In this document: positions 1 to 7,766 of the stretch, piece after piece | Layout of the letters: each line of letters starts with the position of its first letter | How positions within the stretch are numbered: position 1 is the stretch's first letter | Assembly: GCA_017882605.1 (NCBI GenBank) | Contig: JADGPE010000019.1 | Location: 1-34,954, forward strand | Direction: 5' to 3' | From: Thermoleophilia bacterium | Lineage (GTDB): Bacteria; Actinomycetota; Thermoleophilia; Gaiellales; Gaiellaceae | DNA length: 34,954 nucleotides | Translations under genes and position numbers: made by a program | The notes under the pieces: generated by a model | Databases searched by the model: none | Told to the model about the DNA's origin: nothing | Seen by the model: only the letters and a program-made list of their open reading frames with translations

Positions 1-56
1 TTGACGAGCGGGTCGAGCTGACGGCGCCATGCTTCGACCTCGGGCAGTTCCGGCAA
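1..56 (-). CDS. Formamidopyrimidine-DNA glycosylase (Fpg/Nei family), N-terminal fragment
   Basis: Only the first 18 codons lie in the window; the gene continues past base 1. Read on the minus strand from a TTG at 54-56, the peptide is M-PELPEVEAWRRQLDPLV. This matches the Fpg/Nei N-terminus, in which the proline after the removed methionine is the catalytic nucleophile and the following glutamate assists. The family excises oxidised purines or pyrimidines and nicks the abasic site. A GGAG six bases upstream of the TTG is a fitting ribosome-binding site. Only 17 bases separate this start from the divergent asparaginase start, so its promoter must lie inside that gene. Whether it is MutM or an Nei-type paralogue cannot be told from this much sequence. 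Confidence 0.8.
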   Translation of the reverse strand, partial: MPELPEVEAWRRQLDPLV

Positions 57-58
57 CG

Positions 59-64
59 TAGGCT
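59..64 (+). promoter_or_regulatory. Possible -10 hexamer for the asparaginase gene
   Basis: TAGGCT ends 9 bases before the GTG start at 74, and there is no Shine-Dalgarno sequence between them. This spacing would give a leaderless or nearly leaderless transcript. No convincing -35 is visible; it would fall inside the divergent fpg-like gene. Confidence 0.3.
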
Positions 65-73
65 CCAGCGTCG

Positions 74-895
74 GTGGACGCGATCAGGGTAACCGTGCGA
101 CGGGGAGACGTCGTCGAGGCCATGCATCGCGTGCATGTCGCGACCACCGACGGGGAGCGGTGGGGCGAGGAGCTGCGCCTCTTCCTTCGCTCGTCGGCGA
201 AGCCGATCCAGGCGATCCCCTTCGTCGAGGGCTACGACGACCTCGACGACGACGAGATCGCGATTGCCTGCTCGTCGCACCATGCAGAGCCGGCGCAGCT
301 CCAGGCCGTGCGGAAGGTGCTCGCCCGCGCGGGCGCCGCGGTCGACGACCTGGAGAACGGGCTGCAGGAGTGCCGGCCCGACGGGAAGCTCGGCCACAAC
401 TGCTCGGGCAAGCACGCCGGCATGCTCGCCGCCTGTGCGGCGCACGGGTGGCCGCTGCATCCCTACCGCGAGCCCTCGCATCCCTTGCAGCGGCGGATCG
501 CCGAGGTGATCGGCGGCGGCGAGACTGCGGTGGACGGCTGCGGCGTGCCGACGTTCGCGAGGACGCTCGACGGGGCCGCGGAGCTGCTCACCCACACGCC
601 GCCGCGGATCCGCGACGCGATGCGCGCCCGGCCGGAGCTGGTCGGCGCCTCGCGCGACGCGACCGACACGGAGCTGATGTGCCTGCGTGAGGGCTGGATC
701 GCGAAGGGCGGCGCCGAAGGCCTCTTCTGCGCCGCGCATGCCGACGGCCGTGGTCTTGCCCTGAAGGCCGAGGACGGCGCCTACCGTGCGATCCGCCCGG
801 CGCTCGGCCTCGTGCTCGGGATCGACGAGTTCCTGGAGACACCGGTGCGCAACAGCCGTGACGAGGTCGTCGGCGCAATAACCTTGGCGCGATGA
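74..895 (+). CDS. L-asparaginase II family protein (PF06089 type)
   Basis: 273 aa, cytoplasmic, predicted to hydrolyse L-asparagine to aspartate and ammonia. It belongs to the serine-lysine type family typified by Rhizobium etli asparaginase, not the E. coli AnsA/AnsB fold. Visible motifs are RSSAKPIQ (Ser40/Ser41, Lys43), CSSHHAE (about 66-72), NCSGKHAGM (Cys110, Lys113) and VDGCGVPTFA (Cys156); the two cysteines and the second lysine match the metal-site residues of the R. etli enzyme. The GTG at 74 is the only sensible start, because a TAG lies in frame at 59-61. The stop overlaps the next gene's start (ATGA, 892-895), so the two are translationally coupled. Coupling to a D-aminopeptidase suggests amino-acid or peptide salvage. 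The family assignment is firm; substrate preference is inferred. Confidence 0.9.
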   Translation: MDAIRVTVRRGDVVEAMHRVHVATTDGERWGEELRLFLRSSAKPIQAIPFVEGYDDLDDDEIAIACSSHHAEPAQLQAVRKVLARAGAAVDDLENGLQECRPDGKLGHNCSGKHAGMLAACAAHGWPLHPYREPSHPLQRRIAEVIGGGETAVDGCGVPTFARTLDGAAELLTHTPPRIRDAMRARPELVGASRDATDTELMCLREGWIAKGGAEGLFCAAHADGRGLALKAEDGAYRAIRPALGLVLGIDEFLETPVRNSRDEVVGAITLAR

Positions 896-1701
896 AGATC
901 TTTGTCGTCTCGGACATGGAGGGAGTCGCCGGGATCGTCAGGTGGCAGCAGGTCACCGGCGGCCACGCGATGTACGAGGAGGGACGCCGCCTGTACACCG
1001 GCGAGATCAACGCGGCGGTACGCGGCGCCAAGGCCGCGGGAGCGACCGAGATCGTCGTCATGGACTGCCACGGCGCCGGGGAGGGGTGGACGTTCAACTC
1101 GCTGCTCCCGGAGGAGCTCGATCCGGACTGCGAGTACGTCGTCCAGAACGAATGGACCGAGTACGTGGAGTACCTCGAAGGCGGTGTCGACGCCGCGCTC
1201 TTCGTCGGCATGCACGCGATGGCCGGGACGCGCGACGGCGTGCTCGCGCACACGGTGAGCGGCTCGTCGTGGTGGCGGCTGCGGTTCAACGGCGTCGAGG
1301 TCGGCGAGACCGGGATCAACGCCGCGCTCTGCGGCACCTGGGGCTGTCCGGTCCTGCTCGTCACCGGCGACGAGGCCGCGTGCCGCGAGGGACGGGAACT
1401 GCTCGGTGCCGGCGTGACGACCGCGGCCGTGAAGAAGGGGCTCGGACGGTTCAGCGCGCGCCAGCTGCCGGCCGCTCGCGCCCGTGAGCTGATCGAGGAA
1501 GCCGCGCAGCAGTCGCTGGCCGATCTCTCGGCGGTTCAGCCCTACGACCCCGGTTCGCCGTGCGAGATCCTGGTCGACTTCAACACCTCGGACCACGTCG
1601 AGAAGTTCCGTCACCGGCCGGGCGTCGAGATCACGACCCCGCGGCAGATCGCGTCTCGCGCGGACGACTGGTGGACGGCCTGGCGGCAGTTCTTCTTCTG
1701 A
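892..1701 (+). CDS. M55 family D-aminopeptidase (DppA-like)
   Basis: 269 aa, near the usual family length of about 270. M55 enzymes are zinc-dependent, self-compartmentalising decamers that release N-terminal D-amino acids; Bacillus subtilis DppA prefers D-Ala peptides. The N-terminus SDMEG supplies Asp8 and Glu10, VVMDCHGAG supplies His60, VGMHAMAG supplies His108, and VEVGETG (136-141) carries the expected later glutamate. The ATG overlaps the asparaginase stop by 4 bases. The stop is followed 6 bases later by the SGNH hydrolase gene, so three genes form one transcription unit. No oligopeptide permease is next to it, unlike the B. subtilis dpp operon, so peptide uptake must be encoded elsewhere. 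A role in recycling wall or dietary D-peptides is inference. Confidence 0.9.
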   Translation: MKIFVVSDMEGVAGIVRWQQVTGGHAMYEEGRRLYTGEINAAVRGAKAAGATEIVVMDCHGAGEGWTFNSLLPEELDPDCEYVVQNEWTEYVEYLEGGVDAALFVGMHAMAGTRDGVLAHTVSGSSWWRLRFNGVEVGETGINAALCGTWGCPVLLVTGDEAACREGRELLGAGVTTAAVKKGLGRFSARQLPAARARELIEEAAQQSLADLSAVQPYDPGSPCEILVDFNTSDHVEKFRHRPGVEITTPRQIASRADDWWTAWRQFFF

Positions 1702-1707
1702 TCCGCG

Positions 1708-2262
1708 ATGACGGTCGTCGCCTGCCTGGGAGACTCGATCACCGAAGGGGCCCCGTACTGGGACTCGCGGCGGCGGTCGGGTGACCCGGAGGGCCAGTGG
1801 GAGCACTGGGCGGGGCTGCTCCATCCCGAGCTGGAGTTCCGAAACCACGGCATCTGGGGCGAGCGGATGGACGAGATCGCCCGGCGCTTCGACGAGGCGG
1901 TCGCCGAGGCGGACTGTTTGGTGGTGCAGGGTGGCATCAACGACATCGCGCAGGGAGCACCGATCGAGGCCGCGGCTGCCAGCCTGCAAGCCCTGGTCGA
2001 GCAGGCGCGGCTGCTCGGGCTGCCGGTCGCCGTCTGCGACGTCCTGCCGTGGAACAACGGCTGGCCGCGGCAGGAGCCCTCGATCCGCGCGCTCAACGAG
2101 CGCATCCGTTCCTTCGGGGTCCCGCTCCTCCCCTTTCACGACACGCTCGAGGATCCCGACCGGCCGGGGCGGATGAGGGCGGAATGGTGCAACGAGGACG
2201 GCGATCATCCTTCGGTCGCCGGCTACCGCCGGCTCGGCGAGCTCGCCTTTGTTCCTTTCTGA
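1708..2262 (+). CDS. SGNH/GDSL-type hydrolase
   Basis: 184 aa, no signal peptide, predicted cytoplasmic esterase/lipase fold. All four SGNH blocks are visible: GDSITEG with nucleophile Ser10, a glycine in GIWGER (about 48-53), GGIND with Asn78, and the DGDH block with Asp164 and His167. Substrate cannot be deduced; the family covers acyl-CoA thioesterases, lysophospholipases and carbohydrate esterases. It begins 6 bases after the D-aminopeptidase stop and is presumably co-transcribed with it. The next gene starts 25 bases after its stop and may have its own promoter. The enzyme class is secure because every catalytic block is intact; its role is unknown. Confidence 0.88.
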   Translation: MTVVACLGDSITEGAPYWDSRRRSGDPEGQWEHWAGLLHPELEFRNHGIWGERMDEIARRFDEAVAEADCLVVQGGINDIAQGAPIEAAAASLQALVEQARLLGLPVAVCDVLPWNNGWPRQEPSIRALNERIRSFGVPLLPFHDTLEDPDRPGRMRAEWCNEDGDHPSVAGYRRLGELAFVPF

Positions 2263-2273
2263 GACGCGGCGGC

Positions 2274-2279
2274 TACCGT
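2274..2279 (+). promoter_or_regulatory. Possible -10 hexamer for the ABC-F gene (leaderless type)
   Basis: TACCGT lies 7 bases before the ATG at 2287, in the 24-base gap after the SGNH gene. No Shine-Dalgarno sequence is present there. The spacing is that of actinobacterial leaderless promoters. No clear -35. Confidence 0.35.
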
Positions 2280-2286
2280 TGCGCCG

Positions 2287-3912
2287 ATGGCACTGCTCGC
2301 CGCACGCGGCATCACCAAGAGCTTCGGCTCGCGGCTGATCCTCGACGGGCTCGACTTCGACGTCGAGCCGGGCGTCCGCCTGGGCGTGATCGGCCCGAAC
2401 GGAGGCGGCAAGTCGACCTTGTTGCGCATCCTCGCTGGCGAGGAGGTCGCCGACGGCGGCGAGGCGACCCAGCGCCGCGGGCTCATCGTCTCGTATCTCC
2501 CGCAGCAGCTCGAGGGAGATGAGCGCAACGCGTTTGCGACGCTGCGGGCCGCGCGCCCGGACCTCGATGAGCTCGAGCGCGAGCTCGAGACGGTCGCGCG
2601 CGGGATCGGCGAGGCGCAGTCCGACCTCGACCGCATGTCGCGGCTGCTCCGGCGCCAGGAAGAGCTCCTGCAGCGCTGGACCGCCGGTGGCGGCCCGGGC
2701 TTCGACGCCCGCGCTCGCGCGCTCCTCGTCGACGTCGGGCTGGAGGACGACGACCTCGCCAAGCCGACGCGCATCCTCTCGGGCGGGCAGCGCAAGCTCG
2801 TCGGCCTCGCCGCCTGCCTCCTGCGCGACCCCGACGTGCTGCTGCTCGACGAGCCAGAGGCGCATCTCGACGTCGAGGCGCGCGAACGCGTCGAGCACCT
2901 GATGCGCGGGTTCGACGGCTCGGTGGTGTCGATCTCGCACGATCGCTACCTCCTCGACGAGACGGTTGCTGAGATCGCAGAGCTGAACGGCGGCCACATC
3001 CGCATGTGGCCGGGCAACTACTCCGCATACACCATTGCCCGCCAGCTCGAGCTGCAACGCCAGCAACAGGTGTACGTCACGCAGCAGAAGGAGATCGCGC
3101 GCCTCGAGGAGGCGATCCGGCGATTCAAGGACTGGGCGAACCGGGTCCCCGACGAACGCCACATCAAGCAGGCCCGCAACAAGCAGCGGCAGATCGACCG
3201 GATGGAGAAGGTCGACCGGCCCGCGCTCGAGCGCCGGAAGATCGCCCTCGATCTCCGTCCGCACGCGCGCGGCGGGGAGCGCGTGGTCGAGCTCGTGGAT
3301 GCGGGCGTCGAGCTCGGCGGGAGAGCGGTGCTCGCCGGCGTCGACCTGACCGTGCTGCGCGGTGAACGCGTCGGCATCGTCGGCGAGAACGGCGCCGGCA
3401 AGTCGGTGCTCCTGCGCATCCTGGCCGGAGAGCTCGACCCCGCTCCGGGCGAGCGCAAGGCCGGGCCTTCGATCCGGTTCGGCCGGCTCGCGCAGGACCG
3501 GCGGCCCGACGACCCGAAGGCGACGCCGCTCGAGCTCGTTCGCCGTGCCGCGCCGATCTCGGAGGGCGAGGCGGTGTCACGCCTGATGAAGTTCCTCTTC
3601 GGCTATGAACAGGTGCGCCGGCCGCTCGAGACGCTGTCGGGCGGTGAGTGGACGCGGTTGCAACTGCTGCTCCTGATGCTCCAGGGCGCGAACTGCCTGC
3701 TCCTCGACGAGCCGACGAACCACCTCGACATCGAGTCGGTGGAGATGCTCGAGTCGGCGCTCGAAGAGTTCGACGGCACTGCGATCTTCGTCTCGCACGA
3801 CCGCTATTTCCTGGACCGAATCGCCGACCGCATCCTCGAGGTCTCCGGCGGTGGAGTTCGATCCTTCGAGGGCGGCTGGTCGAACTGGCGCGAGCGCCAC
3901 GCGGCTCTATGA
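2287..3912 (+). CDS. ABC-F family ATPase (ribosome-associated type)
   Basis: 541 aa with two ATP-binding cassettes and no membrane segment. ABC-F proteins act on the ribosome as translation factors (EttA type) or in antibiotic target protection, not as transporters. Cassette 1 has Walker A GPNGGGKST (about 36-44), signature LSGGQRKL and Walker B LLLDEPEAHLD. A charged helical linker rich in Gln, Arg and Lys follows. Cassette 2 has Walker A GENGAGKS, signature LSGGEWTRL and Walker B LLLDEPTNHLD. In cassette 1 the family-typical DEPTNHLD is replaced by DEPEAHLD; the catalytic Glu and the Asp are kept. The 3' end overlaps the convergent sensor gene by 6 bases. Nothing here shows whether it gives drug resistance. 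Confidence 0.9.
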   Translation: MALLAARGITKSFGSRLILDGLDFDVEPGVRLGVIGPNGGGKSTLLRILAGEEVADGGEATQRRGLIVSYLPQQLEGDERNAFATLRAARPDLDELERELETVARGIGEAQSDLDRMSRLLRRQEELLQRWTAGGGPGFDARARALLVDVGLEDDDLAKPTRILSGGQRKLVGLAACLLRDPDVLLLDEPEAHLDVEARERVEHLMRGFDGSVVSISHDRYLLDETVAEIAELNGGHIRMWPGNYSAYTIARQLELQRQQQVYVTQQKEIARLEEAIRRFKDWANRVPDERHIKQARNKQRQIDRMEKVDRPALERRKIALDLRPHARGGERVVELVDAGVELGGRAVLAGVDLTVLRGERVGIVGENGAGKSVLLRILAGELDPAPGERKAGPSIRFGRLAQDRRPDDPKATPLELVRRAAPISEGEAVSRLMKFLFGYEQVRRPLETLSGGEWTRLQLLLLMLQGANCLLLDEPTNHLDIESVEMLESALEEFDGTAIFVSHDRYFLDRIADRILEVSGGGVRSFEGGWSNWRERHAAL

Positions 3913-6189
3913 CGCGGTGGTCGAGTACGGGGTCACAGGCGGTGCGGTTGCCTCGATCCCGGCGGTGATGTCGACGAGGAAGCCCTGCAGCACGATCGGC
4001 CTGTACTGCTCGTCGCGAACGACGGTCGTCTCGTCGAGCACCCACACGACGCGACCGTCGGCTGCGATCAGACGGTACTCGAGCCGGAAGTCCTCGCCTG
4101 TCGCGTGTGTCCGTTCGACTTCGGCGAACACGCGATCCCGGTCATCCGGGTGCACGCGCGACGCGAGAAAGTCGGGTCTCAGCCAGTTGCTGACGGGGAA
4201 GCCGAACATCGCCTCGATCTGAGGGCTCATGTAGGTCGTCTGGACCGGCAGGCCGATCGAGTTGATGTACGTCGCGAGCGGGATCTGCTCGACGAGCGTG
4301 CGGTACTTCGCCTCGGCATCCCGCAGCCGCTCCTCGCGGTCGCGGCGTTTCGTCACGTCGCGCAGCGAGACGGCGAAGAGCATCGGCCCGGGCACGTCGA
4401 CGCGTGTGATTGCCACCTCGGCCGAGAACGTGCGATGGTCGGAGCGGAGCGCGTTGATCTCGAGACGCGAGCCGTGTAGCGGGCTGCTTCCGTTCGCAAA
4501 CACTCCCGCGAGGTCGTCGCGGTGCTCGGGGGCCACGGCCAGCTCGAGGAACGGCCTGCCGACGACGTCGGTGCGCGTCCAGCCGAGCGTCTCTTCGGTG
4601 GCCGGGTTGACCTCGGTGATGAGGCCGGCGTGGTCGACGATCACGATGCAGTCGAGCGATGCGCGCAGCACCGCGTCCTTGCGGCCCTCGCTCGCGGCGA
4701 CCGCGCGCTCCGACCGCTTGCGTGCGGTGACATCGACCATGGAGGCGATGATCGCAACGACGTCGCCGCGGGAGTCGCGGATCGGCGCCGCCGACGTGCT
4801 GACGTCGATCATGGAGCCGTCACGGTGCAGGCGGCGAAGGTCGAGGTCGCGCATGATCTCGCCCTCGGCGATCCGCGCGAGATTGCCGAGGAAGTAGTCG
4901 AGCTCGTCCTCGGGGACGATCGGGCTGACGCGTCCGATCACCTCGTCGGCCGTCCAGCCGAAGATCTCGCATGCCGCCGTGTTCCACGAGCGCACTCGCC
5001 CGTCGACGCTGAAGTCGACGATCGCCACCGGGGACGCGTCGATCAACGCTCGATGGTGCTCGTAGGCGTTCTGGATCTCTTCGAACTGCGCCGACTGCTC
5101 GAGCGCCGTCGTCGCCTGATTCGCAAAGGCGCGCAGGATCTGCAAGCGGTCGGCGTCGGGCCGCAGCCGGTCGAGAGGGTCGTCGACCCAGATGTAGCCG
5201 ATGCGACGGCCGCGACGATCCTGCAACGGCACGAACAGCCAGTGGTTCTGCCACGCGTGCGGCCCGCGGCCGTCGTGGTGCGAGCGGTAGCCCTCAGGCC
5301 GGTGAGGCAGGAGCCTGCGCGCCTCCTCGTGTTGCAGCAGGTAGCAGCCCTCGATCTCGAACTCCGGCCGCAACAACTGCTCGAGCTCGTCCGCCGCAAG
5401 CGCGGCGCCGATGTTCTCGGCGTCGCCGAAGCCGACCGCGGCGGCGGTGCAGTGACGGCCTTCGTCATCGAGGAGCTGCACTGCGACCTTGTCGAAGCCG
5501 AGGGCGTCGGAGATCGCGCTACACACCTGTCCGAGCAGCGTGTCGGCGTCCCGTGTCTCGTTCAGGCGGGTCGTCACCTCGAGCAGCCGCTCGAGCGCGT
5601 CGCGATTTGCCTTGGCGCGCGCCGTCTCCTGCGCAGCCTCGACGGCGATCGCGGCATGCTCGGAGACCGCGACGAGCACATCGATCTCGTCGCCGCTCGG
5701 CTTGCGCCCGGAGAGCGGCTCGTCGACGGACAGGATTCCGAGCAGCCGGCCGTCGCTGTCTCGCATCGGCACGAAGAGCGCGTCGTCGGGGTGCCACGCA
5801 CCGGGGTCGTCGCTGACCTGGAGATCCGGCGTGTACACCCTGCCGGAGTACTCGTCCCAGTCGAACTCTCCAGACTGCACGAGGTAGGCGCCACGCTGGA
5901 GGAAGCGCCGGTCGAGCAGCGGTTCCCACTCCTCGACCTGCCGCACCTGGCCGAGGAGCGCCTCGCGGGCCTCGTCGCTGCCGTAGACGGTGCTGACGAC
6001 GAAGTCGTCCCAGGCGCGGCGATAGAGGTTGACGACGACGGTCCGGAACGCGAGCGAGTCGGAGACGGTTTGGGCGACCGCCGCGAGCAGGTCGGGTAGC
6101 TCGTCGCCGGTCCGCACGAGGCGGGTCACCTCGAGCAGTCCACGCAGGCGCGAGAAGATGGTCGATTGACGCAGATCGAGAGACGCCAC
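3907..6189 (-). CDS. GAF-GAF-PAS-PAS-PAS sensor protein without an output domain
   Basis: 760 aa, soluble. Two GAF domains (about 15-190 and 200-370) are followed by three PAS/PAC units (about 375-490, 500-625 and 630-750). PAC signatures such as VVAIIASMVDVTARKRSE, and HPDDRDRV in the last PAS, are clear. The chain ends within 20 residues of the last PAC. No histidine kinase, GGDEF, EAL, cyclase, HTH or STAS domain is present. There is no room for a lost one, because the gene ends inside the convergent ABC-F gene. It may act through a partner protein or by dimerisation. Start: GTG at 6187-6189. TTTAGACA 18 bases upstream could be its -10. An ATG 13 bases upstream opens a different frame. No partner kinase or regulator is next to it. 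Confidence 0.85.
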   Translation of the reverse strand: MASLDLRQSTIFSRLRGLLEVTRLVRTGDELPDLLAAVAQTVSDSLAFRTVVVNLYRRAWDDFVVSTVYGSDEAREALLGQVRQVEEWEPLLDRRFLQRGAYLVQSGEFDWDEYSGRVYTPDLQVSDDPGAWHPDDALFVPMRDSDGRLLGILSVDEPLSGRKPSGDEIDVLVAVSEHAAIAVEAAQETARAKANRDALERLLEVTTRLNETRDADTLLGQVCSAISDALGFDKVAVQLLDDEGRHCTAAAVGFGDAENIGAALAADELEQLLRPEFEIEGCYLLQHEEARRLLPHRPEGYRSHHDGRGPHAWQNHWLFVPLQDRRGRRIGYIWVDDPLDRLRPDADRLQILRAFANQATTALEQSAQFEEIQNAYEHHRALIDASPVAIVDFSVDGRVRSWNTAACEIFGWTADEVIGRVSPIVPEDELDYFLGNLARIAEGEIMRDLDLRRLHRDGSMIDVSTSAAPIRDSRGDVVAIIASMVDVTARKRSERAVAASEGRKDAVLRASLDCIVIVDHAGLITEVNPATEETLGWTRTDVVGRPFLELAVAPEHRDDLAGVFANGSSPLHGSRLEINALRSDHRTFSAEVAITRVDVPGPMLFAVSLRDVTKRRDREERLRDAEAKYRTLVEQIPLATYINSIGLPVQTTYMSPQIEAMFGFPVSNWLRPDFLASRVHPDDRDRVFAEVERTHATGEDFRLEYRLIAADGRVVWVLDETTVVRDEQYRPIVLQGFLVDITAGIEATAPPVTPYSTTAS

Positions 6190-6224
6190 GCAGGTGAAGC
6201 ATCGGTTGTCTAAAGGCAGGTGGC

Positions 6225-6242
6225 CTCCCCCGAATGAGGGAG
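6225..6242 (-). terminator. Weak hairpin after the ABC ATPase gene
   Basis: CTCCC (6225-6229) and GGGAG (6238-6242) can pair as a 5-bp stem with an 8-base loop directly after the ABC ATPase stop. No T-run follows, and it sits in the 53-base gap before the sensor gene. A weak candidate only. Confidence 0.2.
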
Positions 6243-7766
6243 CTACGAAAGTGAGATTTGGCTCTCAGCCTGCTCGATCACGAGCGGATCGTGGGTCGCG
6301 CACACGACCGCTGCACCGGTCGAGCGGGCGAGCCGCGCGAGGAGGATCGCGACCGAGATCGCGTTGGCCCCGTCGAGGCGCGATGTCGGCTCGTCGGCGA
6401 GCAGCAGCGCGGGCCGGGAGGCGATTGCCCGCGCGATCGCGACGCGGGCCCGTTCCCCTTGTGAGAGGCGGCCGACGCGCTGCGTGGCCCGCTCGCCGAG
6501 GCCTACGGACTCGAGCGCGGCAAGCGCCGCGAACCGGCCCTCGCTGCGGCCGCGGAGCGCGAGCACGAGCTCGACGTTCTCGAGCGCCGAAAGGTGCGGC
6601 ACGAGCCCGGCCTGCTGCCCGACGTAGGCGATCTTGGCCCGCCGGAGCCCGGCGCGGCCCGCGCGGTCGAGCGACGTCAGTTCGGTGCCTTCGATCGTCA
6701 CCGTCCCCCGGTCGGGCAACTCGAGCCCGGCCAGGAGGTGGAGGAGCGTGGTCTTTCCCGACCCGGACGGGCCGGTCACCGCGTGGAGGCGGCCCGAGCT
6801 CAACCCGATGTCGAGCGCGTCCAGTACGGACGTCGTGCCGTAACGCTTGTGCAGGCCGTGTGCCTCGACGACGAGCCGGCTCTCCGCCGGTGTGGCCGCC
6901 ACCGGCACCGCTTCTCGCACCTGCTCCGGACCGTCCCCCGCCGGGCTGACGAGGACCGTGCCCGCCTCGAGCCGGGCGGTCGCCTTCGCTCCGATTCCGG
7001 CGCGGAGGAGCAGCTCTTCCGGCAGGCGCAACCAGCCGCCCCGCCCAACGACGATCGTGTCGCTGTCACCCCCGTCACGCGACCACTCCTCGGAGACCCG
7101 CCCGTCGCGGATGCGCACGATGCGGTCGGCGATCCGGGCCGACTCCGGGTCATGGCTGACGATCACGGTGGTGCAGCCGTGCTCGCGCACGAGCTCGGCG
7201 AGCACGTCGTAGACCTGGTCGGCCGTTGCAGCGTCGAGCTCACCTGTCGGCTCGTCGGCCAGGAACACCTTCGGGTGGTGGGCGAGGGCGGCGCACAGGG
7301 CGACCCGCTGCTGCTCGCCGCCGGAGAGCTGCGTCGGCCGGCGCGCGCGCTTGTCGGCCAGTCCGACTCGCTCGAGCAGCTCGTCGGCGCGCCGCAGGCG
7401 ATCGGCGCGCGGCGTGCCGCGCAGGCCGAGCTGCACCGCGACCAGGTCGCGGGCCGAGAGCTCGGGCGCGAGCGCGCGGGCGTAGTGCTGGTCGGCGTAG
7501 CCGAGGAGTGACGAGCGGTAGCGGGCGAGCCCGCGCGCCGGCAACTTGCCGAGATCGTCGCCGTAGACGCGCACGAGCCCGGCGGACGGCCGCTCGAGCC
7601 CCGCGAGCAGGCGCAGCAGCGTCGACTTGCCCGATCCGCTCGGGCCGAGCACGGCCAGCACCTCGCCGTCGGCGACGCGAAGCGACAGCCCCTGCAGAGC
7701 GGCGGCGTCACCCTCGGGCGTCGAGTGGACGCGGAACACGTCTTTCAGCTCGATTGCAGTCGTCAT
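6243..7766 (-). CDS. Tandem ABC transporter ATPase (two MacB/LolD-type cassettes fused)
   Basis: 507 aa, cytoplasmic ATPase of the adjacent FtsX-type permease. Cassette 1 (about 5-225) has Walker A GPSGSGKST (41-49), signature LSGGEQQRV, Walker B VFLADEP and H-loop VSHD. Cassette 2 (about 298-507) has Walker A GPSGSGKTT (332-340), signature LSQGERARV, Walker B LLLADEP and ATHD. Both sites look active. MacB/LolD ATPases are normally single cassettes that homodimerise; here the dimer is built into one chain. The linker at about 238-275 (IVVGRGGWLRLPEELLLRAG and onward) resembles an AbrB/MazE swapped-hairpin domain. The start overlaps the permease stop (ATGA, 7763-7766), giving about 1:1 synthesis. 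Substrate unknown; the family exports lipoproteins, peptides or macrolides, or acts mechanically on the wall. Confidence 0.9.
   Translation of the reverse strand: MTTAIELKDVFRVHSTPEGDAAALQGLSLRVADGEVLAVLGPSGSGKSTLLRLLAGLERPSAGLVRVYGDDLGKLPARGLARYRSSLLGYADQHYARALAPELSARDLVAVQLGLRGTPRADRLRRADELLERVGLADKRARRPTQLSGGEQQRVALCAALAHHPKVFLADEPTGELDAATADQVYDVLAELVREHGCTTVIVSHDPESARIADRIVRIRDGRVSEEWSRDGGDSDTIVVGRGGWLRLPEELLLRAGIGAKATARLEAGTVLVSPAGDGPEQVREAVPVAATPAESRLVVEAHGLHKRYGTTSVLDALDIGLSSGRLHAVTGPSGSGKTTLLHLLAGLELPDRGTVTIEGTELTSLDRAGRAGLRRAKIAYVGQQAGLVPHLSALENVELVLALRGRSEGRFAALAALESVGLGERATQRVGRLSQGERARVAIARAIASRPALLLADEPTSRLDGANAISVAILLARLARSTGAAVVCATHDPLVIEQAESQISLS

Noticed and set aside
781-3264. 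827-codon minus-strand open frame opposite the D-aminopeptidase, SGNH and ABC-F genes
   Set aside because: It runs antisense to three well-recognised genes, is rich in Arg, Asp, Val and Leu, and shows no motif.
3880-3912. Frameshift explaining the missing output domain of the sensor
   Set aside because: Downstream bases are well-formed ABC-F coding sequence on the other strand, and no kinase or GGDEF motif appears in any minus frame there.
4522-6099. 525-codon plus-strand open frame opposite the GAF/PAS sensor
   Set aside because: Arg-, Val- and Asp-rich with no domain pattern; it is the antisense of a gene with clear domains. Long antisense frames are expected at this G+C content.
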